A stretch of DNA of 64,000 nt from Bacteroidia bacterium (GTDB taxonomy: Bacteria; Bacteroidota; Bacteroidia; Chitinophagales; Chitinophagaceae), in the NCBI GenBank assembly GCA_030427635.1, contig JAUIBA010000021.1, forward strand, positions 1 through 64,000, in the 5' to 3' direction. The notes beneath the pieces are model-generated. The model was given only the letters and a program-made list of their open reading frames with translations, did no database searches and was not told where the DNA came from. This document shows positions 43,510 through 53,575 of the stretch, piece after piece (the stretch's first letter is position 1; each line of letters starts with the position of its first letter). Both the position numbers and the translations under genes were made by a program.

Positions 43510-46500
43510 ATGGGCAAAACTTATCGTAAACTCCTATTCACAGCAATAACGCTGTTCTCTTTTTTCTCATCATTTGCCAACCACCTGGTAGGTATGGATT
43601 TGTTCTATACCCATGTGACGGGCAATACCTATAGAATTACACTGGTGGCTTATGCCGATTGTGGCTCAGCCAGTACCACATCGGCATTTGGCTTACTTTC
43701 TACAAGTACTCCCAGAATACATATTTATGATGGCAACAGTTTCAATTCCAGCATTAATCTTAGTGTACAGGCGCCATCGGCCGGGGTAGAGATAACTCCC
43801 GTATGTCCTGCATTCCTGTCACTTACGCAATGCACCAGTACCAGTTTCCCTACGCCAGGTATCAAAAAGTTTGTATACGCCGGTAATATAACCCTGCCAT
43901 ATGCATCATCTGTATGGCGTTTCATTTTTACGGGTACTATGGGCTCAGGAGCATTGGCCGGCCGCGCACTTTCTATAACTAACATTTCCTCATCACCGGT
44001 AAGTTACATTCAGCTGGTAGATACACTTAATAACCTGTCAGCACCTAACTCAAACGTAACACTTACCAATATCCCGACACCTTACTACTGTGCATCTGTG
44101 CCAGGCAATTACAACCCGGGTGCAGTTGACCCCAATGGAGATTTGATTCGCTTTGCACTGGTAAACGGAGGCAGTGGCTCTACCAGTACAGTTCCTGGTG
44201 GTGATGTTACTTATTTGCCGCCTTATTCGGGTAGTGCGCCATTGAGTGTGTCTTCTATGTCTTTTGATCAGGCTACGGGGCAGATAGCGTTTACACCCAG
44301 TACGCTGCAGCGCTCGCTGGTGGTATATAATGTACGTGAGTTCAGAGGGGGCGTATTTGTAGGTTCCTGCCAGCGTGAAATGACATTTCTCGTTCAGTCA
44401 TGTACCAATACACCGCCTAATGGAGATTTATCCGGAGCATCGGCAGGAACTGTAGTTGATGCCACACACTTCAGAATCTGTGAAAATTCCGGAGCTTTTA
44501 CTCTTAGTATTAATCCTTATCAGGTAGTTACTACCAATAATATTACAGTGTCTACATCAGGCCTGCCTGCAGGTATGTCATTCACCACAACAGGAAATGG
44601 CACCCCTACACCACACTGTACCATTTCATGGACTTCTACAGGAATTACTCCCGGTTCATACACATTTTATGTGACCTATACAGATGATAACTGTCCGTTG
44701 TCAGGTAGCCAGACCATAGCATATACGATTGATATTTTGCCACAGCCTACTATCAGCTACACATTGTTATCTCCGGCAACCTGCCTTAAAAAAGCAGCCA
44801 TAACAGTTGCCCCGGGTGGCAGTGGTGTACCCTGGATAGTAAAAGTATCACGGGCGGCATCTCCTTTTGATACAATTCAGACTTTTACCAGCGTAGTTGG
44901 TTCTTTTACGGATAGCCTTAATCCCGGCTCCTACAATATTACCGTATTTGCTGCCGGTGGCGGATGTGCAGCAAATATGTCAGCAATTATTGCTTCACCC
45001 TCGTTCCCTGCTCCTTCTGTAACTATTACCAATCCTACATTCTGTGGCAATAATGATGGTACTATAAGGCTGTCGGGTCTTACGCCGGGCAACATTGATA
45101 CTGTCAAATATAACCGCAATGGTAGTCCTCAGCCGCCTCAGCCTTATACTGTTGCTGCTGACGGAAGCATTCTGATTACCGGACTTATAGCGGGTACCTA
45201 TAGCAATATTGTAGTGAGTTATGGCTCCTGCTCCAGCAGCCCTGTAGGGCCATATAATCTTATTAATCCCCCTTTTACCATGCGGGCTATCTCCCGTGTA
45301 AACCCATCACATTGCGGTGCCTGTGATGGTTCTGTAACACTTTATGGATTAAGGCCAGGGCAGTGGGATACGATTACTTACTGGAAAGATGGTGGACTTC
45401 AGACCCCCATTGCCCGCTTTATAGGTGCAGACAGTATGGTGGTGATTACAGGACTGTGTGCCGGAACATATTCAAACTTCGTAGCCCGCACTGCCGGTAG
45501 CTGTGTATCTAATGCATTAGGACCGGTAATACTTTCTGCTCCGCCATTTACAGCGCGCACTGTTACCTATACCAACCCTCCTTATTGTGGTATATGTACC
45601 GGTACTATGACCATATGGGGGCTGCATCCCGGCCAGACAGACACTATTAGTTACTGGAAAGATGGTCTGCCGCAACCTCCTGTGGTACGTACCATAGGTA
45701 CTGATAGCACAGCGGTTATCACAGGTCTGTGTGCAGGTACATATTCTAACATAGTGGTGCGTACTGCCGGTGTATGTGTGTCTAATACGCTGGGGCCGGT
45801 AACACTTACTGTTCCTCCGTTCTCGGTACGTACATTCTCATTTACAAACCCGCCTTACTGCGGTATATGCACCGGAACCATAACGTTATATGGTCTTTAT
45901 CCCGGGCAGACTGATACCATACGATTCCGCAAGGATGGGGTATGGCAGCCACCTGTAGTACGTACCATAGGTCTTGACAGTCAGGCTGTGATTACCGGCC
46001 TTTGTGCGGGAACCTATGATGATATTTATGTACACACTGCGGGTATCTGCGTTTCTGATACCCTGGGGCCTGCTGTACTGACAGTGCCACCTTTTTCTGT
46101 ACGCACTACATCTCATATTAATCCTCCTTATTGTGGTATATGCACCGGCAGTATAACACTGCATGGTCTATATCCCGGCCAGACAGATACTATAACCTAT
46201 ACTAAAGATGGTGTGGCACAGACACCCCATGTAGCGGTTGTAGCTACCGATAGCACTATTGTGATATCCGGACTCTGTGCTGGCATCTATAACAACTTTG
46301 TAGCCCGCACGGGAGGTGTGTGTGTATCCAATATGCTGGGACCCGATACCCTTACAGTACCACCCTTTAGCATGAGGGCTACCTCGCATACCAATCCGCC
46401 ATGGTGTGGTATCTGCACAGGTACTATTACACTTTATGGACTGTACCCGGGCCAGGCCGACACTATTTATTATACAAAAGATGGGATAGCACAGCCTCCT

Positions 46501-48423
46501 GTAGCACAGACGGTAGCTACAGACAGTACAATCGTGCTTACCGGCCTCTGTGCAGGTCTGTATGATAATTTTGTGGCACGTGCAGGTGGTGTTTGTGTGT
46601 CTAATGAGCTGGGCCCTGAAGATCTGGTGGTACCTGCATTTACTGCAGACTCCAGCAGTCACACCAATCCGCCTTATTGTGGTATCTGTACCGGTACTAT
46701 TACCATTTATGGTTTATACCCAGGCCAGGCCGATACCGTTTATTTTACCAAAGATGGTGGCGCCATGCCTCCTGTGGCACAGACGGTAGCTGCTGACGGA
46801 ACCATAGTGTTAACAGGCTTGTGTGCAGGCCTTTATGACAACATTGTAGTACGTGCCGGTGGTGTGTGCGTGTCCAATACGGTAGGCCCGGAAGATCTTG
46901 TTGTGCCTCCGTTTACCATGAGAGATATTGGCTTTACACATCCTACAAAGTGTGGTTTCTGTGATGGCAGGATAAGATTGTATGGGCTTTATCCGGGACA
47001 GACCGATACGATAACGTACACGAAAGATGGCGTCCCTCAGACACCACTCTCATTTTTAGTGGGTACTGATAGTGTTATAACTATTACAGGTCTTTGTGAG
47101 GGTACCTATGCAAACTTTGTAGCCCGCACAGGTGGGGTATGTGTGTCTAATGTACTGGGACCGGTTACACTGGTAGATCCACCTATTATTCCGGCGTTCA
47201 GCTTTGTAGTACGTGAAAACTGTAGTGCCGATACTGTACTGTTTACAAATGCCTCCACTCCGGCATCAGATCTGACTTATCGCTGGTTCTTTGGCGATGG
47301 TGATTCTTCCATAGCTACAGATCCTACGCATATTTACACACTGCCGGCTATATACCCTGTGAAGCTTATTATTACTAATACCCGATGCTTTGACAGTATT
47401 ACCAATGAGGTGCCTATTACTAATATCGTAAAGGCGTCAATATCACATCAGCCGGATAGTTTTGTGTGTACGGGTGAGCCAGTAACATTCACTAACAATT
47501 CCATGGGTTTCAATCTGAACTATCATTGGTCATTTGGTGATGGTACAACAGCTGTGACCCGTGATGCTATGCATGTGTACAATAATACCGGTACTTATCA
47601 CATAATGATGGCGCTTGCTAATGATGTACCGTGCTATGATACTGCACATTCAACTATGATGGTGGATTCAATAAGTACGGTAAGTATTTCTGCTACTGAT
47701 AGTGTATTGTGTAATGGTCGTACACTTACATTCAGTGCCGTATATTCAGGCATAGGAAACACCGGAATACTGTGGACATTTGGAGATGGCTCTTCAATAG
47801 CCAATGTAAACCCGGTGGTACATGCGTTTGAGGATGCAGGTACACTATCCGTAAAGATGCAGGCATTTTACAGAGCCTGCCCAGATACGTCTGCTACCAA
47901 AACTGTATGGGTATATGACCAGCCTCAGGTATATCTGGGTCAGGATATGAGTATATGCCCGGGTAGTAATCCGGTAACAATAGCTGACATGGATAATGCA
48001 GACCTGCCTGGATTCCGCTGGTTGTGGAATACGGGTGCACGTACCAGCAGTATCAATGTTGTATCGCCAGGTACTTACTGGGTGAAGGTAACTGTAGATG
48101 GTTGTAGCAATACAGACTCAGTGACGGTGAAAGATGATTGTTATATGGATGTGCCCAATGCGTTTACGCCTAATGGGGATGGTATCAATGATTACTTTAT
48201 GCCAAGGCCTACATCGGCCAGCGGTCTAACCGCATTCAAAATGGTAGTTTATAACAGATGGGGGCAGATCATATTTGAAACTGAAAATCTGGAAGGACGT
48301 GGATGGGATGGCAGGTTTAATGGTGAAGCACAGCCTGAAGGTGTGTATGTGTATCGTATAGATGGTACGTTCAGAGATGGCCAGCTTATGAGGCGCCAGG
48401 GTAATGTAACAGTACTCAGATAA
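43510..48423 (+). CDS. Giant T9SS type B surface protein with eight Cys-rich repeats (paralogue B)
   Basis: A 1637-residue secreted protein, a tandem paralogue of the gene before it. Signal peptide to about SFAN, then NHLVGMDLFYTHVTGNTYRI, the same N-terminal domain as in A. Eight consecutive 90-91-residue repeats (44998-47178) follow, then PKD-like domains (LTYRWFFGDGDSS; LNYHWSFGDGTTA; ILWTFGDGSS) and a CHU_C domain (VPNAFTPNGDGINDYFMPRP, YNRWGQIIFE, VYVYRIDGTF). Exported by T9SS and surface-bound. Each typical repeat has Cys in CGICTG, GLCAG and GVCVSN, so internal disulfides are likely. Possibly a stalk-like adhesin whose length is set by repeat number (inference). Confidence 0.9.
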   Translation: MGKTYRKLLFTAITLFSFFSSFANHLVGMDLFYTHVTGNTYRITLVAYADCGSASTTSAFGLLSTSTPRIHIYDGNSFNSSINLSVQAPSAGVEITPVCPAFLSLTQCTSTSFPTPGIKKFVYAGNITLPYASSVWRFIFTGTMGSGALAGRALSITNISSSPVSYIQLVDTLNNLSAPNSNVTLTNIPTPYYCASVPGNYNPGAVDPNGDLIRFALVNGGSGSTSTVPGGDVTYLPPYSGSAPLSVSSMSFDQATGQIAFTPSTLQRSLVVYNVREFRGGVFVGSCQREMTFLVQSCTNTPPNGDLSGASAGTVVDATHFRICENSGAFTLSINPYQVVTTNNITVSTSGLPAGMSFTTTGNGTPTPHCTISWTSTGITPGSYTFYVTYTDDNCPLSGSQTIAYTIDILPQPTISYTLLSPATCLKKAAITVAPGGSGVPWIVKVSRAASPFDTIQTFTSVVGSFTDSLNPGSYNITVFAAGGGCAANMSAIIASPSFPAPSVTITNPTFCGNNDGTIRLSGLTPGNIDTVKYNRNGSPQPPQPYTVAADGSILITGLIAGTYSNIVVSYGSCSSSPVGPYNLINPPFTMRAISRVNPSHCGACDGSVTLYGLRPGQWDTITYWKDGGLQTPIARFIGADSMVVITGLCAGTYSNFVARTAGSCVSNALGPVILSAPPFTARTVTYTNPPYCGICTGTMTIWGLHPGQTDTISYWKDGLPQPPVVRTIGTDSTAVITGLCAGTYSNIVVRTAGVCVSNTLGPVTLTVPPFSVRTFSFTNPPYCGICTGTITLYGLYPGQTDTIRFRKDGVWQPPVVRTIGLDSQAVITGLCAGTYDDIYVHTAGICVSDTLGPAVLTVPPFSVRTTSHINPPYCGICTGSITLHGLYPGQTDTITYTKDGVAQTPHVAVVATDSTIVISGLCAGIYNNFVARTGGVCVSNMLGPDTLTVPPFSMRATSHTNPPWCGICTGTITLYGLYPGQADTIYYTKDGIAQPPVAQTVATDSTIVLTGLCAGLYDNFVARAGGVCVSNELGPEDLVVPAFTADSSSHTNPPYCGICTGTITIYGLYPGQADTVYFTKDGGAMPPVAQTVAADGTIVLTGLCAGLYDNIVVRAGGVCVSNTVGPEDLVVPPFTMRDIGFTHPTKCGFCDGRIRLYGLYPGQTDTITYTKDGVPQTPLSFLVGTDSVITITGLCEGTYANFVARTGGVCVSNVLGPVTLVDPPIIPAFSFVVRENCSADTVLFTNASTPASDLTYRWFFGDGDSSIATDPTHIYTLPAIYPVKLIITNTRCFDSITNEVPITNIVKASISHQPDSFVCTGEPVTFTNNSMGFNLNYHWSFGDGTTAVTRDAMHVYNNTGTYHIMMALANDVPCYDTAHSTMMVDSISTVSISATDSVLCNGRTLTFSAVYSGIGNTGILWTFGDGSSIANVNPVVHAFEDAGTLSVKMQAFYRACPDTSATKTVWVYDQPQVYLGQDMSICPGSNPVTIADMDNADLPGFRWLWNTGARTSSINVVSPGTYWVKVTVDGCSNTDSVTVKDDCYMDVPNAFTPNGDGINDYFMPRPTSASGLTAFKMVVYNRWGQIIFETENLEGRGWDGRFNGEAQPEGVYVYRIDGTFRDGQLMRRQGNVTVLR
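44998..47178 (+). repeat. Eight tandem 270-273-base coding repeats in paralogue B
   Basis: Units: 44998-45267 (270 bases), then 45268, 45541, 45814, 46087, 46360, 46633 and 46906, each exactly 273 bases, ending at 47178. A typical unit reads PPFSVRT, NPPYCGICTGTITLYGLYPG, QTDTI, KDG, GLCAGTY, VCVSN, LGPVTL. Codon-level differences between units are frequent although the protein is conserved, so the expansion is not recent. Confidence 0.92.
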
Positions 48424-48447
48424 AATCGTTCAAAAGGTATATTACGA

Positions 48448-48486
48448 AACTGAGCCTTGCTGATATCAGCAAGGCTCAGTTGTTTA
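48448..48486 (+). terminator. Intrinsic terminator of paralogue B
   Basis: A 16-bp perfect stem, AACTGAGCCTTGCTGA with TCAGCAAGGCTCAGTT, separated by TA only, then TGTTT. The tiny loop means that the innermost pairs open in practice. The leftward ABC gene ends 16 bases beyond, so it may stop both. Confidence 0.88.
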
Positions 48487-48501
48487 AGTGTAAACGCAAT
48501 A

Positions 48502-49209
48502 TCAGTGCTGGTGAAAGGTGCCTGCCTTATGGTGGGCTATGATTTCGCCGTCAGCCATTTCTACCACTCTGTCAGACTTTGCGGCAAAGTCATTATCGTG
48601 TGTTACGGCAATAATGGTCTGATTATACTCCTGCGATAGCTGCCGGAAAAGGTCAAAGACTATTTCTGTGTTTTTAGAGTCCAGGTTGCCGGTAGGCTCA
48701 TCGCCCATGATAATTGTAGGGTTGTTTACCAGCGCGCGTGCAATAGCTACACGCTGTTGCTGCCCACCTGATAGCTTTCCTGCCTTTTTTAGTGCCTGTT
48801 CCTCCACCCCAAACATCTTTAGTTTCTGGTAGGCCATCTCCTCAACTTCCTGATAGGATAGCTTACCTAGCCTGAGTGCAGGTATCATTACATTTTTCAG
48901 GCAGGAAAAGTCGGGTAACAGGTAATGGAATTGAAATACAAATCCAATAGACTCATTGCGGATGCGTGCCAGATGATTCTGAGAAAGTCCGGTTGTGTTT
49001 ACTCCGTTTATTTCCAGTGTTCCTTCATAGTCGGTATCCATGGTAGAAAGTACATAGAGTAATGTAGACTTTCCACAACCCGATTTACCAACTATAGATA
49101 CAAACTCACCTCGTTTTATGTCAAGGTCTATACTTTTTAGCACCTGCATGGTTACAGGGTCGTGAAAGTATTTTGTAATGCCGTTTGCTTTCAGTGCTGT
49201 CTCGTTCAT
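48502..49209 (-). CDS. ABC transporter ATPase (MacB/LolD type)
   Basis: A 235-residue nucleotide-binding protein of the lipoprotein/macrolide exporter group. Walker [10 protein letters not shown], the family's [18 protein letters not shown] (Q-loop region), the ABC signature [15 protein letters not shown], Walker [13 protein letters not shown], and the switch His in AVTHDND. It powers the permease encoded just before it; their genes overlap by one base (stop/ATG). Last gene of the TetR-headed efflux operon. Confidence 0.93.
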   Translation of the reverse strand: MNETALKANGITKYFHDPVTMQVLKSIDLDIKRGEFVSIVGKSGCGKSTLLYVLSTMDTDYEGTLEINGVNTTGLSQNHLARIRNESIGFVFQFHYLLPDFSCLKNVMIPALRLGKLSYQEVEEMAYQKLKMFGVEEQALKKAGKLSGGQQQRVAIARALVNNPTIIMGDEPTGNLDSKNTEIVFDLFRQLSQEYNQTIIAVTHDNDFAAKSDRVVEMADGEIIAHHKAGTFHQH

Positions 49210-50453
49210 TATCCACGTATTATGGTTACAGGGTCTACTTTTGCTGCTTTGCGCGCCGGAAAATATCCGGCGGCTACGGTAGTGAGTATACCAAATGCCA
49301 GCGCTTCTATATAATGAGGTATATAAAATGACATGGGCAGATATTTGAGCATACCGGCACCTATATATATTCTCGATACCATATAAGTAAGTGAGAAACC
49401 TATTATCAGTCCTACAATGCCACCTATAATACCTATCATCACTGCCTGCTGCAGAAATATGCTGGTAACCGCTTTGCCGGCAAATCCCTGCGCCTTGAGG
49501 ATGGCTATTTCCTTTATCTTTTCATAGATGGTCATGTTCAGTATGTTGTATATGCCAAAGCCTGCCACTAGTAGTATTACACCTATTACAGAGTTGAGGA
49601 TGATGCCCCTTATTTTAAAGCCGGCTTTCAGTTGTTCATTTGCTTTTACCCAGTCTTCTGCTTTATAACCGGTTATTGCTTCTATCTGTCTGGCTACGGC
49701 CGGGGCATTGTTATAGTCCTTTACATTTACTTTTATTTCAGTAACATAACTCCTGTCCTTTCCTATCAGGCTCTGTACTACAGATATATTGGCATAGGAT
49801 TTAGTTTCGTCTACAGCTTTTACCGTAGTAGAGAATATCCCTATAACACGCATTACCAGGGTATTACCATTACCTGCCCGCACCGTAATATTATCGCCGG
49901 TATGCAGGCTTAGTTTGTCTGCTATGCCTTTTCCTATAAGTATGGAATTATGTACCCGGTTCAGGTCGTGCAGGTTTCCGCTTACCATATTGCCCTGCAC
50001 ATCAAACATTTTATCTTCCTGGTCTATCTGCACCCCGGCTACATTGCCGGGTAGCTCTACGCTGCCGCTGGTGTATATCACGTTACCTGTAACCTGGGGA
50101 GTTACCGCGGCTACCTGTTTGTTCTTTTTTATAACATCTATTATGCCGTAAGGATTGGTAAGTCCCTGCGATTCATTTAGCTGTTTGGGGTTAGTAAGTA
50201 TTTTCTGTGAGGCATCCTTCAGCATGCCGGTGAGCATGTGGTCATCTGCTACTTTATTCTCACTGTATAGCTTTATGTGAGGGGTGTTGGTGAATGACAT
50301 TTTTTCAAAATAATCATTCGTACCCTTCATCAGCGATTGCATGAAGATGAACATGGAGATACCAAACATTACACCCGCCGATGCCACAACTGTCTGCTTT
50401 TTTCTTGAAGACAGGTAGGTGATGGCTATCTCAGTATTTACACTTGTTTTCAT
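49209..50453 (-). CDS. ABC transporter permease (MacB/FtsX family)
   Basis: A 414-residue inner-membrane permease with one N-terminal helix, a large periplasmic MacB_PCD-like domain (about 45-270) and three C-terminal helices including GIYNILNMTIYEKIKEIAIL, the FtsX-domain signature. It works with the ATPase and adaptor as a mechanotransmission-type exporter, driving substrate from the periplasm through the TolC-like channel. 6 bases separate it from the adaptor gene. Confidence 0.92.
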   Translation of the reverse strand: MKTSVNTEIAITYLSSRKKQTVVASAGVMFGISMFIFMQSLMKGTNDYFEKMSFTNTPHIKLYSENKVADDHMLTGMLKDASQKILTNPKQLNESQGLTNPYGIIDVIKKNKQVAAVTPQVTGNVIYTSGSVELPGNVAGVQIDQEDKMFDVQGNMVSGNLHDLNRVHNSILIGKGIADKLSLHTGDNITVRAGNGNTLVMRVIGIFSTTVKAVDETKSYANISVVQSLIGKDRSYVTEIKVNVKDYNNAPAVARQIEAITGYKAEDWVKANEQLKAGFKIRGIILNSVIGVILLVAGFGIYNILNMTIYEKIKEIAILKAQGFAGKAVTSIFLQQAVMIGIIGGIVGLIIGFSLTYMVSRIYIGAGMLKYLPMSFYIPHYIEALAFGILTTVAAGYFPARKAAKVDPVTIIRG

Positions 50454-50459
50454 AGTGGC

Positions 50460-51560
50460 TTATTTCAGTTTTACGATTTTGTCTCCGGCCGATATGCCAC
50501 TGGTTACTTCTATCCATTCATCAGATCTGATACCGGTGGTGATACTTACAGTATCCATGCCGTCAGCTTTCTTTAGCACCACTTTGTTGTCAGGACTAAC
50601 ATATACTGCTGGTATTAGTAACGCATTCTCTTTTTTCTCTGTTACAATGTTTGCCTGAAGTTGTGTACCTGAAATGATACCGGGAACATCTTTATCAAAC
50701 CGTGCCTCTACTTTGTAGGATTGTGTCTGCTCATTGAAGTGTGGGTATATCTTACTTATTGAGGCTTCATATGTTACACCTTTATTTGTGTTCAGCTCTA
50801 TGAGCACATGCTGGTTCAGCTGAATTTTGCCTATGCTGCCCTCATCTATGTCCAGGTAAATGATGATAGAGTCAGGGTTGCCCACCAGCGCTACCTTATC
50901 ACCCCGGCGCACCAGATCGCCAGTCTTTTTGTATATCTGATATACCTTGCCTGTGCCTGCTGCTATCAGGTCATAATACTGGTTGCCAGCACGTACATTC
51001 TGCAGCTGTGACTGTGAGTTGGCCAGCTCCTGGCTAGCCCGGTCAGCAGTGGCTTTATAGTTTTCTCTTAGTGACTGTAGTGAACTTCTTGATGCCTGGT
51101 ATGCCACCATAGCATTATCAGCTTCCTGCCTTGATACAGAGCGGCTTGTGTATAGCTTTTCATATCGTGCCCATGTCATAGAGTCAGCTTTGAGCTTTAC
51201 TTCGGCAGCGGCTATCTGTGCTTTAATCTGCTGTAGTGCCGGTGCTGTTTGTGAAGCATTCATCCGTGCGTAGGCAACATTGGTTTCTGCTATGGCTACC
51301 TGAGTGTTTTGTTGCCTGTTATCCAGTCTGAAAAGAACCTGACCATCTTTTACCATATCACCTTCGGTTACATAGCTCTTTATTACGTAGCCGTCAGAGA
51401 TAGACGTAAGTGTGTAGGCATCTTTAGGCTCTACACTGCCGGATGCGAATACGGCTTCTGTAACAGGGCCCGATTTAGGGCTTACTACGTCATATTTAGG
51501 TTTGCATGACGATACTGTTATTATTGAGGCACAAGCCACAAGTACGGTTGTTGGTCTCAT
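50460..51560 (-). CDS. Periplasmic adaptor (HlyD/MacA-like), lipoprotein
   Basis: A 366-residue membrane fusion protein with a lipobox TVSSC near residue 19. The barrel-sandwich halves are AYTLTSISDGYVIKSYVTEG, with VLFRLDNRQQ, and YDLIAAGTGKVYQIYKKTGD; between them lies a long alpha-hairpin. A C-terminal beta-barrel and membrane-proximal domain end in IEVTSGISAGDKIVKLK. It links the permease to the outer membrane channel. It ends 6 bases before the permease gene and starts 1 base after the TolC-like gene. Confidence 0.92.
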   Translation of the reverse strand: MRPTTVLVACASIITVSSCKPKYDVVSPKSGPVTEAVFASGSVEPKDAYTLTSISDGYVIKSYVTEGDMVKDGQVLFRLDNRQQNTQVAIAETNVAYARMNASQTAPALQQIKAQIAAAEVKLKADSMTWARYEKLYTSRSVSRQEADNAMVAYQASRSSLQSLRENYKATADRASQELANSQSQLQNVRAGNQYYDLIAAGTGKVYQIYKKTGDLVRRGDKVALVGNPDSIIIYLDIDEGSIGKIQLNQHVLIELNTNKGVTYEASISKIYPHFNEQTQSYKVEARFDKDVPGIISGTQLQANIVTEKKENALLIPAVYVSPDNKVVLKKADGMDTVSITTGIRSDEWIEVTSGISAGDKIVKLK

Positions 51561-51561
51561 C

Positions 51562-52878
51562 TTAATATGATTGTTGGCGGAGTTTAATACTGTATAATTG
51601 AGCCAGAAGTTCTGATAGCGTGTTCAGATACTGATTCTGATAGTTGATGTAGTCTGTAAATGCTCTTTGTCTGTCTTCTATAGATGCAAGGCCTTCCTCG
51701 TAGCGCAGTGTTATGTGCTGATAATTGTCCAGTGACAGGTTTACTATATTCTGTGCCTTTGTATACATTTCGGCAGTGCGCATATAGTTAAGCCTCAGGT
51801 TTTCATCATTTATTGCACTTTGTCTTATTGCCTGTTCCTCATCGGCCCGGCTTTGCAGCCACGTCATTTTATTACGTTGAGATTGCAGCCATCTGTTGCC
51901 TCCGTTGAAAATGTTCCAGGTGGCTTTAAGCGACCAGTAGTTGGCAGGGAACCACTCAGGGCCATTACTACTGAATGGTCTGAATGTATTGTCAAACTGC
52001 TGTGTATTGTTTACATAGCTGGCAGTGAGGGTAGGTACGATGCCAGCGTTCGATTGTTTCAGTTTATGATGATTAAGTTTAGCCATATGGTGAGCCAGTG
52101 TCACAGATGGGTCTTCTCTGAAAGCAAATTCCTGTGTGCTTTTTATGCCGTCATTCATACGCTGGCTTATATAAACAGAGTCAGTGACCGATAAGCCAAT
52201 CAGCGCTTTTAAAGCATTATTGGCTGCGGCCAGCTGATACCTGGCGGCAATAGCTGTTTGCTGTGCCCGCTCACTATTCAGTTTTGCTATGTCCAGATTG
52301 GGAAGGCTTACTGTCCCTTCTTCATATTTGTTGTTTATAGACTGATATATGGAGTCGGCTAATGCAGCACTTTTTGCCGCCAGTGCTGCTGCCTCCCTGT
52401 TCAGAATGCATGCATAATACTGGCTTGCTACCTGCTGGTATATGTTTCGTCTGGTATTGCTTAGCTGTGCTTTATTCAGTTCCTGTGTTTCACGGGCTAT
52501 GCGTGCATTATGCCAGGTTTGTAGGTTCAGTATATCCAGTTGTGCTGCAAATCCGCCATTGTAAATATATTTCTGACCAAACTGTACTGGTCTGTATGTG
52601 CCATCAGGGCCACCAAAGATGACTGCAGGTATCAGGGTGGTTTGTATGGTCAGGTTGTCAGTGTAGCCGGCATTGGCAGAAACATCAGGTAAAAAATCCA
52701 GATAAGATTGTGTTACACCTTTGTTTGCTTTTGTTACCTCATACTGTGCATTTTTTATTGCGGTACTATGCTGGTCGGCATATTGCCATGCTTCTTCCAC
52801 ATTGTGAAATATGGTTTGTGCATTTGCTGCCAGTGCAGCTAGCTGTATTACTGTCAGAGTGAGCAGTTTTTTATACAT
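51562..52878 (-). CDS. TolC-family outer membrane efflux protein
   Basis: A 438-residue outer membrane channel. The signal peptide ends near ANAQ. Two OEP-type repeats follow, with long alpha-helices: AWQYADQHSTAIKNAQYEVTKA in the first and ENLRLNYMRTAEMYTKAQNI near the end. Two short beta sections for the pore are visible, such as DVSANAGYTDNL. Third component of the tripartite efflux system, in the second position of the operon. Confidence 0.92.
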   Translation of the reverse strand: MYKKLLTLTVIQLAALAANAQTIFHNVEEAWQYADQHSTAIKNAQYEVTKANKGVTQSYLDFLPDVSANAGYTDNLTIQTTLIPAVIFGGPDGTYRPVQFGQKYIYNGGFAAQLDILNLQTWHNARIARETQELNKAQLSNTRRNIYQQVASQYYACILNREAAALAAKSAALADSIYQSINNKYEEGTVSLPNLDIAKLNSERAQQTAIAARYQLAAANNALKALIGLSVTDSVYISQRMNDGIKSTQEFAFREDPSVTLAHHMAKLNHHKLKQSNAGIVPTLTASYVNNTQQFDNTFRPFSSNGPEWFPANYWSLKATWNIFNGGNRWLQSQRNKMTWLQSRADEEQAIRQSAINDENLRLNYMRTAEMYTKAQNIVNLSLDNYQHITLRYEEGLASIEDRQRAFTDYINYQNQYLNTLSELLAQLYSIKLRQQSY

Positions 52879-52881
52879 AGA

Positions 52882-53571
52882 TCACTTTTTATGATTGCCC
52901 TTTTGGGTTCCGGTTTTAGTTTCTTTTTCATCTGTATTAATTGCTGTATTTCCAGCCAGCATCTGCTCTATCCATTGGGGTATCAGCGTTTTTCTTTCTT
53001 CCATCATGTTATTGAAAATATCCTGCTCTACACCCAGTTTTGCCCGCATCATAGGCGCTGCTATGAATGGGAATACCGTCATAGCCAGTAAGTTGATGAA
53101 TATATGCATGGGGTTTTCCGGCAGGTTTTTATTGTTAGTAACTTCTTCCTGCCATTGCACCATTATGTAAGGAAACTGAATGTTCATTCTTATTTTAGTG
53201 AGCAGACCTTGCGGGTTTACATTTATCTCATTCATTATAAAGAAGGGCAGTGCCGGGTTTTCCGTAAGCATATCTATATAATGGGTTACGAGCGCGTGAA
53301 ATTTCTCCCGTAGGGTAGTGGTAGTATCATTGAGTAGTGGTGTAACGCTGAACACAAACATCTGCAGCTGCTCTGTCATTACTATATCAAACAGTTTTTC
53401 CTTACTTCTGAAATAGTAATTAATCAGTGCCAGGTTGAACCCGGACTCTTCGGCTATATCGCGTGTACGGGTGGCAGCATAGCCTTTGCGGGTAAATACC
53501 CGTTTGGCCGCTTCTTTTATTTTGACTTCAGTTGATGTCAGCTCTTCCTTATTTGTGTTATGCTCACTCAC
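52882..53571 (-). CDS. TetR/AcrR-family regulator of the efflux operon
   Basis: A 229-residue repressor-type protein. The HTH is KEAAKRVFTRKGYAATRTRD, IAEESGFNLALINYYFRSKE (residues about 18-57); the rest is a helical ligand-binding domain. It starts with GTG at 53569-53571 (no ATG in frame nearby), which is also where transcription should begin. As first gene of the operon it likely represses its own promoter, which carries a palindrome. The TolC-like gene follows after 3 bases. A charged tail (KETKTGTQKGNHKK) ends it. Confidence 0.9.
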   Translation of the reverse strand: MSEHNTNKEELTSTEVKIKEAAKRVFTRKGYAATRTRDIAEESGFNLALINYYFRSKEKLFDIVMTEQLQMFVFSVTPLLNDTTTTLREKFHALVTHYIDMLTENPALPFFIMNEINVNPQGLLTKIRMNIQFPYIMVQWQEEVTNNKNLPENPMHIFINLLAMTVFPFIAAPMMRAKLGVEQDIFNNMMEERKTLIPQWIEQMLAGNTAINTDEKETKTGTQKGNHKK

Positions 53572-53575
53572 AGTA

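Noticed and set aside
44998-47178. Regular repeats considered as a CRISPR array
   Set aside because: The period is 273 bases, the whole stretch is one open frame, and units are conserved at protein level; there are no short repeats with variable spacers and no cas genes.
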